NCBI RefSeq assembly: GCF_002886045.1
Contig: NZ_CP025791.1
Span: 4,107,001-4,171,000, forward strand
DNA: 64,000 nucleotides
Source of the DNA: Flavivirga eckloniae
GTDB lineage: Bacteria > Bacteroidota > Bacteroidia > Flavobacteriales > Flavobacteriaceae
Direction: 5' to 3'
Both the position numbers and the translations under genes were made by a program. The notes under the pieces were generated by a model that was given only the letters and a program-made list of their open reading frames with translations, did no database searches and was not told the DNA's origin. Below, one piece after another: positions 1 to 6,886 of the stretch. The first letter of the stretch is position 1. Each line of letters begins with the position of its first letter.

Positions 1-32
1 AAAAGCCCTCTCAACTGTGCCTCGGTGAAACA

Positions 33-1187
33 TTATTCACTTATAACTTTAATAGATTTTTTTACTTCTTCGGCTATTCTTCTAGCTTCGTTTAAATTTT
101 CGTTTACAATAGTTACATGTCCCATTTTTCTAAACGGACGGGTTTGTTGTTTACCATAAATATGTGGTGTTACACCATCCATTTCCATAATGGTTTCAAT
201 ATTTTCGTAAACCACATTGCCTGTGTAGCCTTCGGCACCAACCAAATTTACCATAACACCACCCACTTTACTATCGGTTCTTCCTAAAGGTAGATCTAAA
301 ATAGCTCTTAAGTGCTGCTCGAATTGTGATGTATAACTGGCTTCGATAGATTGATGTCCAGAGTTGTGTGGTCTTGGTGCTACTTCATTAATTAAAACAT
401 CATCGTTTTGGGTTTGAAACATTTCTACTGCTAACAGACCAACATGGTTAAAAGCTTCTGATGTTTTTAAGGCAACCTCGGTAGCTTTTTTAGCTACGTC
501 GTCTGGTATTCTGGCCGGGCAAATAACATATTCTACTTGATTGGCCTCTGGGTGAAATTCCATCTCTACAACCGGAAATGTTTTTGTGTCTCCCGAAGCA
601 TTTCTAACGACGATAACGGCCAATTCGTTTTTAAAAGGCACCAATGTTTCGGCTATACATTCTACATTGGGTAATCCTTCTAAATCTTCAAGCGTTTTTA
701 CGATTTTTACCCCAGTGCCATCGTACCCAAATTGAGCAGATTTCCAAACAAAAGGTAATGTTAGATCACCTTGATTTATGGCTTCATTAATTTCAGAAGT
801 GTAAGTAAAGCGAGAAAAAGGCGCTGTTGGCAAATTATTAGCAACATAAAACGATTTCTGGGTTGCTTTGTTTTGAATGGTTCGTAGTGTTTTAGATGCC
901 GGGTATACTTTTATGCCTTCTTTTTCAAGAGCTTCCAGAGCATCTACGTTTACATTTTCAATTTCAATAGTTAGTATATCAACTTGTTTTCCGAAATTAT
1001 AAACAGCATCATAATTCATTAAATCACCTAAATGAAACTCGTTACTTGCAATTTTGCAAGGTGCTTCATTACTGGAGTCTAAAACACAAGTATAAATGTC
1101 AAATTTTCTGGTATCGTTAAGTAGCATTTTACCTAATTGGCCACCACCTAGGATACCAAGTTTAAAATTTGAAGAAAAATAGTTCAT
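33..1187 (-). CDS. purK: N5-carboxyaminoimidazole ribonucleotide synthase PurK
   Basis: ATP-grasp enzyme of cytosolic purine synthesis. It carboxylates AIR with ATP and bicarbonate to give N5-CAIR, which PurE then rearranges. The N-terminal preATP-grasp fold begins with GILGGGQLGKML (about residues 11-22). The ATP-grasp core shows VWKSAQFGYDGTGVKIV, and the metal/phosphate motif is INEVAPRPHNSGH. The length of 384 aa is normal for the family. I chose the ATG at 1187: the reading frame stays open to 1232, but a promoter-like box at 1222-1229 on this strand would place transcription start inside that extension. Divergent from hpt-adk, so purine synthesis and salvage genes lie back to back. purE is not visible within the 32 bases left of the stop. 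The identification is secure. Confidence 0.95.
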   Translation of the reverse strand: MNYFSSNFKLGILGGGQLGKMLLNDTRKFDIYTCVLDSSNEAPCKIASNEFHLGDLMNYDAVYNFGKQVDILTIEIENVNVDALEALEKEGIKVYPASKTLRTIQNKATQKSFYVANNLPTAPFSRFTYTSEINEAINQGDLTLPFVWKSAQFGYDGTGVKIVKTLEDLEGLPNVECIAETLVPFKNELAVIVVRNASGDTKTFPVVEMEFHPEANQVEYVICPARIPDDVAKKATEVALKTSEAFNHVGLLAVEMFQTQNDDVLINEVAPRPHNSGHQSIEASYTSQFEQHLRAILDLPLGRTDSKVGGVMVNLVGAEGYTGNVVYENIETIMEMDGVTPHIYGKQQTRPFRKMGHVTIVNENLNEARRIAEEVKKSIKVISE

Positions 1188-1221
1188 TGATTTCTTTTTT
1201 CTGAAATTTAATAAGGATACG

Positions 1222-1229
1222 CAAAAATA
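1222..1229 (-). promoter_or_regulatory. Bacteroidota -7 element before purK
   Basis: Read on the minus strand this is TATTTTTG, a full match to the TAnnTTTG -7 consensus of Bacteroidota sigma factors. It lies about 35 bases upstream of the purK ATG. No clear TTG -33 element sits at the expected spacing, so the call is moderate. Confidence 0.5.
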
Positions 1230-1292
1230 CACTTAAATATTAATTAGCTACTAAAACGTAAATCAAAAAATCGTTTTTTGTAATCTATTGAT

Positions 1293-1300
1293 TATCTTTG
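1293..1300 (+). promoter_or_regulatory. Bacteroidota -7 element before hpt-adk
   Basis: TATCTTTG matches TAnnTTTG exactly and lies 21 bases before the GTG chosen as start of the hpt-adk gene. It overlaps the TTG at 1298 that a pure open-reading-frame view would take as start, which argues against that TTG. A -33 TTG at ideal spacing was not found. Confidence 0.55.
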
Positions 1301-1321
1301 CAGCTTCAAAATTCATTGACG

Positions 1322-2431
1322 GTGATAAAGCTACACGACAAATATTTTAAACCTTTTATTTCTACTAAAGAAATTGATGATGCGATACAGCGTTTGGTAT
1401 TAGAAATTGCTGAAGATGTAGGAGACGAAATCCCTGTATTTGTGGGTATTTTAAACGGGTCGTTTATGGTTGTAAGCGACTTTGTTAAAAAATATCCAAA
1501 ACCTTGTGAAGTCACTTTTATAAAACTAGCATCTTACGAAGGTGTTAAATCGAGTGAAGACATTCAAAGACTTATTGGGTTAACTCAAGATTTATCAGGA
1601 CGAACTGTTATTATTTTAGAAGATATTATTGATACAGGCAACACTTTATCTGAAGTCCATAGAATCTTTAAAAACGAAAATGTAAAATCGCTAAAAATAG
1701 CAACACTGTTTTACAAGCCAGAAGCCTATAAAAAAGATTTTAAATTACATTATGTTGGTATTGAGATACCTAATAAATTCATAGTCGGTTATGGCCTAGA
1801 TTATGATGGATTAGGCAGGAATTTACCAGAAATATATCAAATAAAAGAAACACAACACATGACAAACTTAGTGCTATTTGGCCCTCCAGGTGCTGGAAAA
1901 GGAACACAAGCAGATTTTTTAAAAGAGAAGTATAATTTAGTACATATTTCTACAGGCGATGTTTTTAGATACAATATTAAAAACGAAACGGCTTTAGGAA
2001 TGCTTGCTAAATCGTACATGGATAAAGGCGAGTTGGTTCCAGATCAAGTGACTATTGATATGCTAAATGCCGAGGTTGAAAAGAATGCTGATGCTAATGG
2101 TTTTATTTTTGATGGTTTTCCTCGTACAAATGCACAGGCTGATGCTTTAAATAAGTTGATGGATAGCAAGGATTCTCAAATAAACGCGATGATTGCTTTA
2201 GAAGTTGCCGATGAAATTTTGGTTGAGCGTTTATTATCTCGCGGAAAAACAAGTGGACGGGCAGATGATGCTGACGAATCCATCATTAGAAATAGAATAA
2301 CAGAATACTATAATAAAACAGCCATCTTAAAAGAATTTTATTCGGAGCAGAATAAATATTTTGGTGTTGATGGTGTTGGTAGTATTGAAGAGATTACTGT
2401 ACGCTTGAGTGCTGTTATTGACGAATTGTAA
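1322..2431 (+). CDS. Hypoxanthine phosphoribosyltransferase-adenylate kinase fusion
   Basis: Two purine enzymes in one 369-aa frame. Residues 1 to about 178 are an HPRT: VTFIKLASYEGV and the PRPP-binding loop VIILEDIIDTGNTL are visible, and it ends near VGYGLDYDGLGRNLP. From about residue 180 (MTNLVLFGPPGAGKGTQ) a complete adenylate kinase follows, with the P-loop, DGFPRT and a short LID region SRGKTSGRADD that lacks zinc cysteines. The likely start is GTG at 1322, giving MIKLHDKYF; an in-frame TTG at 1298 overlaps the promoter. No stop or frameshift separates the halves. adk is absent from its common place after secY (secY and infA are 11 bp apart here), consistent with relocation. An internal start at 1859 could also yield free Adk. 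Confidence 0.88.
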   Translation: MIKLHDKYFKPFISTKEIDDAIQRLVLEIAEDVGDEIPVFVGILNGSFMVVSDFVKKYPKPCEVTFIKLASYEGVKSSEDIQRLIGLTQDLSGRTVIILEDIIDTGNTLSEVHRIFKNENVKSLKIATLFYKPEAYKKDFKLHYVGIEIPNKFIVGYGLDYDGLGRNLPEIYQIKETQHMTNLVLFGPPGAGKGTQADFLKEKYNLVHISTGDVFRYNIKNETALGMLAKSYMDKGELVPDQVTIDMLNAEVEKNADANGFIFDGFPRTNAQADALNKLMDSKDSQINAMIALEVADEILVERLLSRGKTSGRADDADESIIRNRITEYYNKTAILKEFYSEQNKYFGVDGVGSIEEITVRLSAVIDEL

Positions 2432-2432
2432 A

Positions 2433-2522
2433 ATTCCTGCGGAGGCAGGAATCTGATAATTCTAGTTCTAATTAATGAGATTCCCGCCTTACCGAAACAA
2501 GTTCGGTACATGTCGTGGGAAT
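2433..2522. repeat. Palindromic intergenic element (REP-like)
   Basis: Three nested or adjacent palindromes fill the spacer between hpt-adk and obgE: ATTCCTGC/GCAGGAAT (2433-2452), ATTCCC paired with GGGAAT near 2480 and 2517, and ACCGAA/TTCGGT (2491-2507) around the core ACAAG. The core GAAACAAGTTC followed by ACATGTC recurs at 49052-49077 in the rpsJ-rplC spacer, so this is a dispersed family rather than a one-off hairpin. It could act as an mRNA stabiliser or weak terminator. Confidence 0.6.
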
Positions 2523-2540
2523 GACAAACCAGACTAAGTT

Positions 2541-3539
2541 ATGACTGAAGGAAATTTTGTTGATTATATAAAAATGTATGTGGCGTCTGGTAATGGAGGT
2601 AAAGGCTCTGTACACTTACATCGCGAAAAGTATATTACTAAAGGCGGACCAGATGGAGGAGATGGTGGTCGTGGAGGCCATGTTATTCTCCGAGGAAATT
2701 CTAACTTATGGACGCTTCTTCATTTAAAATTTAAAAAGCATATTCGTGCCGGTCATGGTGGGAATGGAAGTAAAGCTAGGAGTACTGGTGCAGATGGCGA
2801 AGATGTGTATATAGATGTACCGTTAGGAACGGTTGTACGAGATACAGAAACGAATGCTATTCTTTTAGAGATTACAGAAGATGGCGAGGAAAGAATAATT
2901 GCTGAAGGCGGAAAAGGCGGATTGGGAAACTGGCATTTTAGGTCTTCAACCAATCAAACGCCCAGATATGCTCAGCCAGGACTTCCGTTTGAAGAGAAGT
3001 ATGTTACGCTGGAATTAAAAATACTTGCCGATGTTGGTTTGGTGGGATTCCCAAATGCAGGAAAATCTACTTTACTTTCGGTAGTAACGTCTGCAAAGCC
3101 AAAAATTGCTGATTATGAGTTTACAACGCTTAAGCCTAATTTAGGGATTGTAGAGTATCGGGATTTTCAAACCTTTGTTATGGCAGATATTCCTGGAATT
3201 ATTGAAGGGGCTGCAGAAGGTAAAGGTTTAGGACATTATTTTTTACGCCATATAGAACGTAATTCGATTTTGCTATTTTTGATACCTGCTGATGCGGGTG
3301 ATATTAGAAAACAGTATGATATTTTGCTAGATGAACTTCGTCGTTATAATCCTGAAATGCTTGACAAGGAACGTCTCATAGCCATATCGAAGAGTGATAT
3401 GCTTGATGACGAATTGAAGGCAGAACTTAAAGCAGAGTTAGATAACGAACTTCCTATTCCGTACTTATTTATTTCATCGGTAGCACAACAAGGGATAACC
3501 AAATTAAAAGATCTTTTGTGGAAGATGTTGAATGATTAG
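2541..3539 (+). CDS. obgE: Obg family GTPase ObgE/CgtA
   Basis: Ribosome-associated GTPase acting in late 50S assembly and the stress response. The N-terminal glycine-rich Obg fold occupies about residues 1-158 ([30 protein letters not shown]). The G domain follows: G1 [13 protein letters not shown]3 [17 protein letters not shown]4 SKSD and G5 SS near residue 315. At 332 aa it lacks the C-terminal OCT extension of longer Obg proteins. It follows hpt-adk after a 109-base spacer with palindromes and may be partly co-transcribed with it. The start ATG fits the family N-terminus. The identification is secure. Confidence 0.96.
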   Translation: MTEGNFVDYIKMYVASGNGGKGSVHLHREKYITKGGPDGGDGGRGGHVILRGNSNLWTLLHLKFKKHIRAGHGGNGSKARSTGADGEDVYIDVPLGTVVRDTETNAILLEITEDGEERIIAEGGKGGLGNWHFRSSTNQTPRYAQPGLPFEEKYVTLELKILADVGLVGFPNAGKSTLLSVVTSAKPKIADYEFTTLKPNLGIVEYRDFQTFVMADIPGIIEGAAEGKGLGHYFLRHIERNSILLFLIPADAGDIRKQYDILLDELRRYNPEMLDKERLIAISKSDMLDDELKAELKAELDNELPIPYLFISSVAQQGITKLKDLLWKMLND

Positions 3540-3711
3540 TATTTAGAGATTCATTTCATAAAATAATAGACTCCAAATAATAATTAGGGGACTAAGTAAA
3601 AACCTTTCTCAAAGATTTCTATTCGTGGAATAATTTTTGATTAATTTAGTAAAACTTCAATTTTATAAATTGATTGGTTGAACTTGAGGCTGCATGAAAA
3701 GAGGTGTATTT

Positions 3712-3757
3712 TGTTCATTCTAAGCGTAGTGAAGAATCTTATTATTCAGAACGAACA
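3712..3757. repeat. Imperfect palindrome with dispersed-repeat core
   Basis: TGTTCATTCT (3712-3721) pairs with AGAACGAACA (3748-3757) with one mismatch. Between them lies AAGCGTAGTGAAGAATC, a string resembling repeats I recall as widespread between genes in Flavobacteriaceae. It lies in the 255-base spacer before the DUF4136 gene, where no other feature was found. The family relation is from memory. Confidence 0.4.
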
Positions 3758-3794
3758 CTTTTCAGAGCTTCTCATCAAATTTAAAATTACGGCT

Positions 3795-4316
3795 ATGAAA
3801 TCTTTAAAAACTCTTTTACTTGTTTTGTTAATTATAGGGTGTGCGCCTATTCGTGTTAGTTACGATTTTGATAGAACAGTAGATTTTAATACTTATAAAA
3901 CGTATAATTATTATACCGATATGAATACGGGGTTAAGCGAATTAGATACAAAACGCTTGTTAAATGCTATAGATAAGCAGATGGCGGTTAAAGGGTTTAG
4001 TTTGTCTGACAAACCAGATTTTTTTATAGATATTAAGAGTAACGAGTACCGAGAAGCAAATCGTAGTACGGTAGGGGTTGGCTTAGGCGGTGGTGGACGT
4101 AATGTTGGCGGCGGTATTTCGGTAGGTATTCCTGTTGGGCAAAGTAACGTTAATCGTCGAATAATTATCGATTTTGTTGATGAAAACAAAAAACAATTAT
4201 TTTGGCAGGCTGTAAGCGAATCTAATTATAATCCTAACGCGATACCTGGAGAACGCGAAAAAAAACTAAATGCTGTTGTAGAAAAAGTATTAATAGGATA
4301 CCCGCCTAAACAATAA
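3795..4316 (+). CDS. DUF4136 family lipoprotein
   Basis: Predicted outer-membrane or periplasmic lipoprotein of 173 aa. The signal peptide MKSLKTLLLVLLIIGC ends in a lipobox with Cys at about residue 16. The mature part, with DFDRTVDFNTYKTYNYY and a glycine-rich stretch GVGLGGGGRNVGGG, matches the DUF4136 pattern. The last third (RRIIIDFVDENKKQLFWQAV) is typical of the family. The ATG at 3795 is chosen because it starts the signal peptide; the frame is open to 3678, but that extension would bury the lipobox. The biochemical role is unknown. It converges with the M64 peptidase gene, one base between the two stops. Confidence 0.85.
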   Translation: MKSLKTLLLVLLIIGCAPIRVSYDFDRTVDFNTYKTYNYYTDMNTGLSELDTKRLLNAIDKQMAVKGFSLSDKPDFFIDIKSNEYREANRSTVGVGLGGGGRNVGGGISVGIPVGQSNVNRRIIIDFVDENKKQLFWQAVSESNYNPNAIPGEREKKLNAVVEKVLIGYPPKQ

Positions 4317-4326
4317 CCTATTGTTT
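4308..4326. terminator. Possible shared hairpin between convergent genes
   Basis: AAACAAT and ATTGTTT are separated by five bases and straddle the stops of the two convergent genes. The stem is short and the T-run has only four bases, so this is at best a weak bidirectional terminator. Confidence 0.25.
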
Positions 4327-5733
4327 TACTAACTTTTTGCTCGCAACAAGTACGTTGTCTGCATAAAAATTGGCAACGTAAATCCCTTCGCTTAAACTGC
4401 TAATGTTAACCTGTTGGGTTTGGTGATTGTACATTGGAACAGTTTTTACCTTTTTACCATCTAAACTAATAACTTCAACTTTTAAATTGGCGCCTCTGTC
4501 GCTATCAATTTTAAAGTTTGCCGTAGTATTTGCAGGGTTTGGGTGCATGGTGATAGTTAGATTGTTAACATCGGTTTCAATGTCCTTAACTCCTAAGGTG
4601 GAATAATCTATTGTCCAGGTTACCGTATAAACATGAACGGTTTCATGGTTGGTGACTTTTAAAAGTGCGGTGTTATCTGTTATAACTGCTGTTAAGTTAT
4701 TTAAACCTGTATTTAAATCGGTATCTAAAACACTTACGTCATCAACATTTGTTGCAAAATTTGAAGCATTTAGCGACCATGAACTTTCAAGGGTATTAGG
4801 GATAGGTTTAATTAAACTCAATTGAAACTCAAGTGGAAAACTTGGGTTTGAAATTGTGTTTGAAACAGGTGTATAGGAGTCTATAGGCGAGACCAAACTG
4901 TGTATTTTCTCAATAATTCCTTCTTTACAAACTGAACAAAAAGCTACGTTTAGAGCTTCCATCTTACATTGTCCACCACTTTGCGGTTTGTACCAGGTTG
5001 CTGCTATTGGAGTTCCAGAATGCGCATAAATACCAATACCGTTGGTGCCATTCCAGTTTTTCCATTTTATTAAGTTGGGATCGTTTTCTTGAGTCATATT
5101 AATCGCTTCACTAGGATATTCATCCCCAGCATAATATTCGTCTTGCAATTTGAATAAAGAGTGGCCTAATTCGTGTATAGCAATATCGTTTGCCAAAGTT
5201 GAAGCCATTGGGAACTCGCCACCAGTTCCTCCATAAACATTAGTATTCACTATAATTAAAGCCTGATCGTAAGTTGGAAAATTATCGGCTAAAACAGAAC
5301 GTATTTTTGCATCTGCAGCAGCTGCGTCTGTATAATCTATGCCATAATAGAGCAATCTATGAATATTAAAAGCATCAAAAGTGGCATTAAAATAGGTGTC
5401 TACAGTGGTTATTGGAGTGAAAGGTTCTACAACATCAGTAGCCGTACCCGGATGATCTGCGCCACTATCCATCGAGGGAACATTAATCGCAAAAACATTA
5501 AAATAGTCAGCATACTCTGAAAAAGGTGATTGATTAAACATGTCGTTAGATAAACTGGTCGCATCGGTAATAAATTGAGGCAACTCAGCAGTTTGATACC
5601 CTTCACTTAATATAACTAAGTTGATTCTTTTATCACTAGGGCCGGCAAATTTAATCGTATCAACATCAAAAACTTGAGCCGAAATCAAATGTATATTGAA
5701 AACGAATAATATAAAGATTAAAAAATACTTCAT
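4318..5733 (-). CDS. Secreted M64-family metallopeptidase with type IX sorting domain
   Basis: Predicted secreted zinc peptidase of 471 aa. Signal peptide at residues 1-19. The catalytic part carries NLVILSEGYQ near the N-terminus and the zinc motif HELGHSLFKLQDEY at about residue 188, as in the IgA-peptidase M64 family. The last 80 residues form a Por/type IX C-terminal sorting domain (MHPNPANT, LSEGIYVANF, ending KKLVKQ). That implies export by the type IX system and attachment or release at the cell surface. The start overlaps the stop of the upstream lipoprotein gene by ATGA, so the two are translationally coupled. The substrate is unknown. Confidence 0.87.
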   Translation of the reverse strand: MKYFLIFILFVFNIHLISAQVFDVDTIKFAGPSDKRINLVILSEGYQTAELPQFITDATSLSNDMFNQSPFSEYADYFNVFAINVPSMDSGADHPGTATDVVEPFTPITTVDTYFNATFDAFNIHRLLYYGIDYTDAAAADAKIRSVLADNFPTYDQALIIVNTNVYGGTGGEFPMASTLANDIAIHELGHSLFKLQDEYYAGDEYPSEAINMTQENDPNLIKWKNWNGTNGIGIYAHSGTPIAATWYKPQSGGQCKMEALNVAFCSVCKEGIIEKIHSLVSPIDSYTPVSNTISNPSFPLEFQLSLIKPIPNTLESSWSLNASNFATNVDDVSVLDTDLNTGLNNLTAVITDNTALLKVTNHETVHVYTVTWTIDYSTLGVKDIETDVNNLTITMHPNPANTTANFKIDSDRGANLKVEVISLDGKKVKTVPMYNHQTQQVNISSLSEGIYVANFYADNVLVASKKLVKQ

Positions 5734-6254
5734 AGAAGGTTAAGCTTAGTTTTTATGATTGGTTTTGTCTCTTTTCTTGAATCACTAATATGGTGTATGC
5801 TAATGAACTTTGTATTAGATTTTAATTGAAGTCTTAGAGAAAATTGGACACTATCCAGATCAAAATGTTTTGTTTGAAACATTTTAGAATCATCTACATA
5901 TTCGATAGTTCTAGCAAGTGGATTTTTTACAATCATGGTTTGCAAAATATTTGACTTCTCGTCGAGTTGAAATAACTGTAAATCTCCTGATTTACTATTT
6001 TCTACAGATATGCTGTTGTGATTTTTTAGTTTTCCTTCGGCGATCTTTTTATTTACAAAACGAATGGTTCGATCTCCATTCGAAGTTTTTTTTATAGCAT
6101 AGCTAAGGAAAATAATTTTTGGAGATGTTTCAATTTTATCCTTATTTGTTGTTAGGCTTTGTTTTGAGGCACAGCTTAAGAGCATTGTAATAAGGAAAAA
6201 TACAATTATAGATTTTTGGCTATTTAATTTTTGCTTTCTCAAAACCTCTAACAA
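5730..6254 (-). CDS. Putative lipoprotein coupled to the M64 peptidase
   Basis: Small predicted lipoprotein. The N-terminal hydrophobic stretch VFFLITMLLSC ends in a lipobox Cys at about residue 28, followed by a polar region. I do not recognise a named domain. The only start codons are TTGs at 6254 and 6242, since there is no Met before the signal core; 6242 would give a more usual signal peptide, MRKQKLNSQ. The stop overlaps the start of the M64 peptidase by four bases, so they form an operon, and the product may help anchor or fold the peptidase. That role is inference from coupling only. Confidence 0.7.
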   Translation of the reverse strand: MLEVLRKQKLNSQKSIIVFFLITMLLSCASKQSLTTNKDKIETSPKIIFLSYAIKKTSNGDRTIRFVNKKIAEGKLKNHNSISVENSKSGDLQLFQLDEKSNILQTMIVKNPLARTIEYVDDSKMFQTKHFDLDSVQFSLRLQLKSNTKFISIHHISDSRKETKPIIKTKLNLL

Positions 6255-6284
6255 ATATGAAATTTGGGTAAAGTTAAGAAAATA

Positions 6285-6422
6285 AAAAGAGGCTATTTAA
6301 AAATCCTTAGATGTCCGTTCAGGCTTGTTTTTAAAACATCTCGACTTTAGTTTATACTGAGCAAAGCCGAAGTACTCGATGGGACAACTTTTAGTTTCTA
6401 ATATATTTAAACAGCCTCTTTT
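6285..6422. repeat. 138-bp inverted-repeat element, also a terminator candidate
   Basis: AAAAGAGGCTATTTAAA at 6285-6301 pairs with TTTAAACAGCCTCTTTT at 6406-6422 with one mismatch in 17. The 104-base interior carries a second repeat-like segment (about 6340-6380: TCGACTTTAGTTTATACTG, AGCAAAGCCGAAGT). A T-run follows the stem on the minus strand, downstream of the DoxX-like gene, so it can end that transcript. The shape, terminal arms around a variable interior, is that of a MITE-like or composite REP element. Confidence 0.6.
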
Positions 6423-6435
6423 TTAAAAACGTTAT

Positions 6436-6807
6436 TTAATTCAGCAAATCTTTATACTTGTCTTTATAGCCGTATAATACAATAATGTTTAAAACTAGTA
6501 AGATTAAAGCGCCGGCAATACCTTCTGGAGCCAGCATAGCATGAAACAATACTGCATTTATAGAAACACTCATTAAAATAAGTGCTAATAGTGCTCCAAA
6601 TTTGTTAAAGATAAATGCTAACCCAGCTACAATTTCAACAATTGCTACTATAGTTATTAACTTAACAGAGGATAATGCTCCAAAGTAAGCTCCAGCTTCG
6701 GGAGACATCTCTCCAAATGCCATAAAATGGAAGAACTTGTTAAGCCCGAAAAACAGAACGAATAGCCCAAGAAGTATTCTCACGACCATAAAAACTTTTG
6801 AATTCAT
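6436..6807 (-). CDS. DoxX-like integral membrane protein
   Basis: 123-aa protein with four predicted membrane helices: residues about 6-24, 46-65, 70-90 and 95-113. It opens with VVRILLGLFVLFFGLNKFFHF, the usual DoxX/DoxD-type N-terminus, where a small helix bundle sits in the cytoplasmic membrane. Families of this type are linked to quinone or thiosulfate redox and often to organic-solvent or oxidative stress, but nothing here fixes a role. A single gene between the inverted-repeat element and the macroglobulin gene, same strand as both neighbours. The ATG fits the first helix. Confidence 0.8.
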   Translation of the reverse strand: MNSKVFMVVRILLGLFVLFFGLNKFFHFMAFGEMSPEAGAYFGALSSVKLITIVAIVEIVAGLAFIFNKFGALLALILMSVSINAVLFHAMLAPEGIAGALILLVLNIIVLYGYKDKYKDLLN

Positions 6808-6886
6808 AATTAATGTATTTATTAGTTATTAGATTGAAATATAGTAAATTAAAAATTAATCTACTGTCGATTCTGTCGAAATGAAC

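Noticed and set aside
1-32. Start of a further gene left of purK
   Set aside because: Too short to support a reading frame or a product.
1188-1232. Longer N-terminus for PurK
   Set aside because: The extension overlaps a -7 element and precedes the conserved family start.
1298-1321. TTG start for the hpt-adk gene
   Set aside because: The TTG lies within a -7 promoter match, so it would not be on the mRNA; GTG at 1322 aligns with HPRT N-termini.
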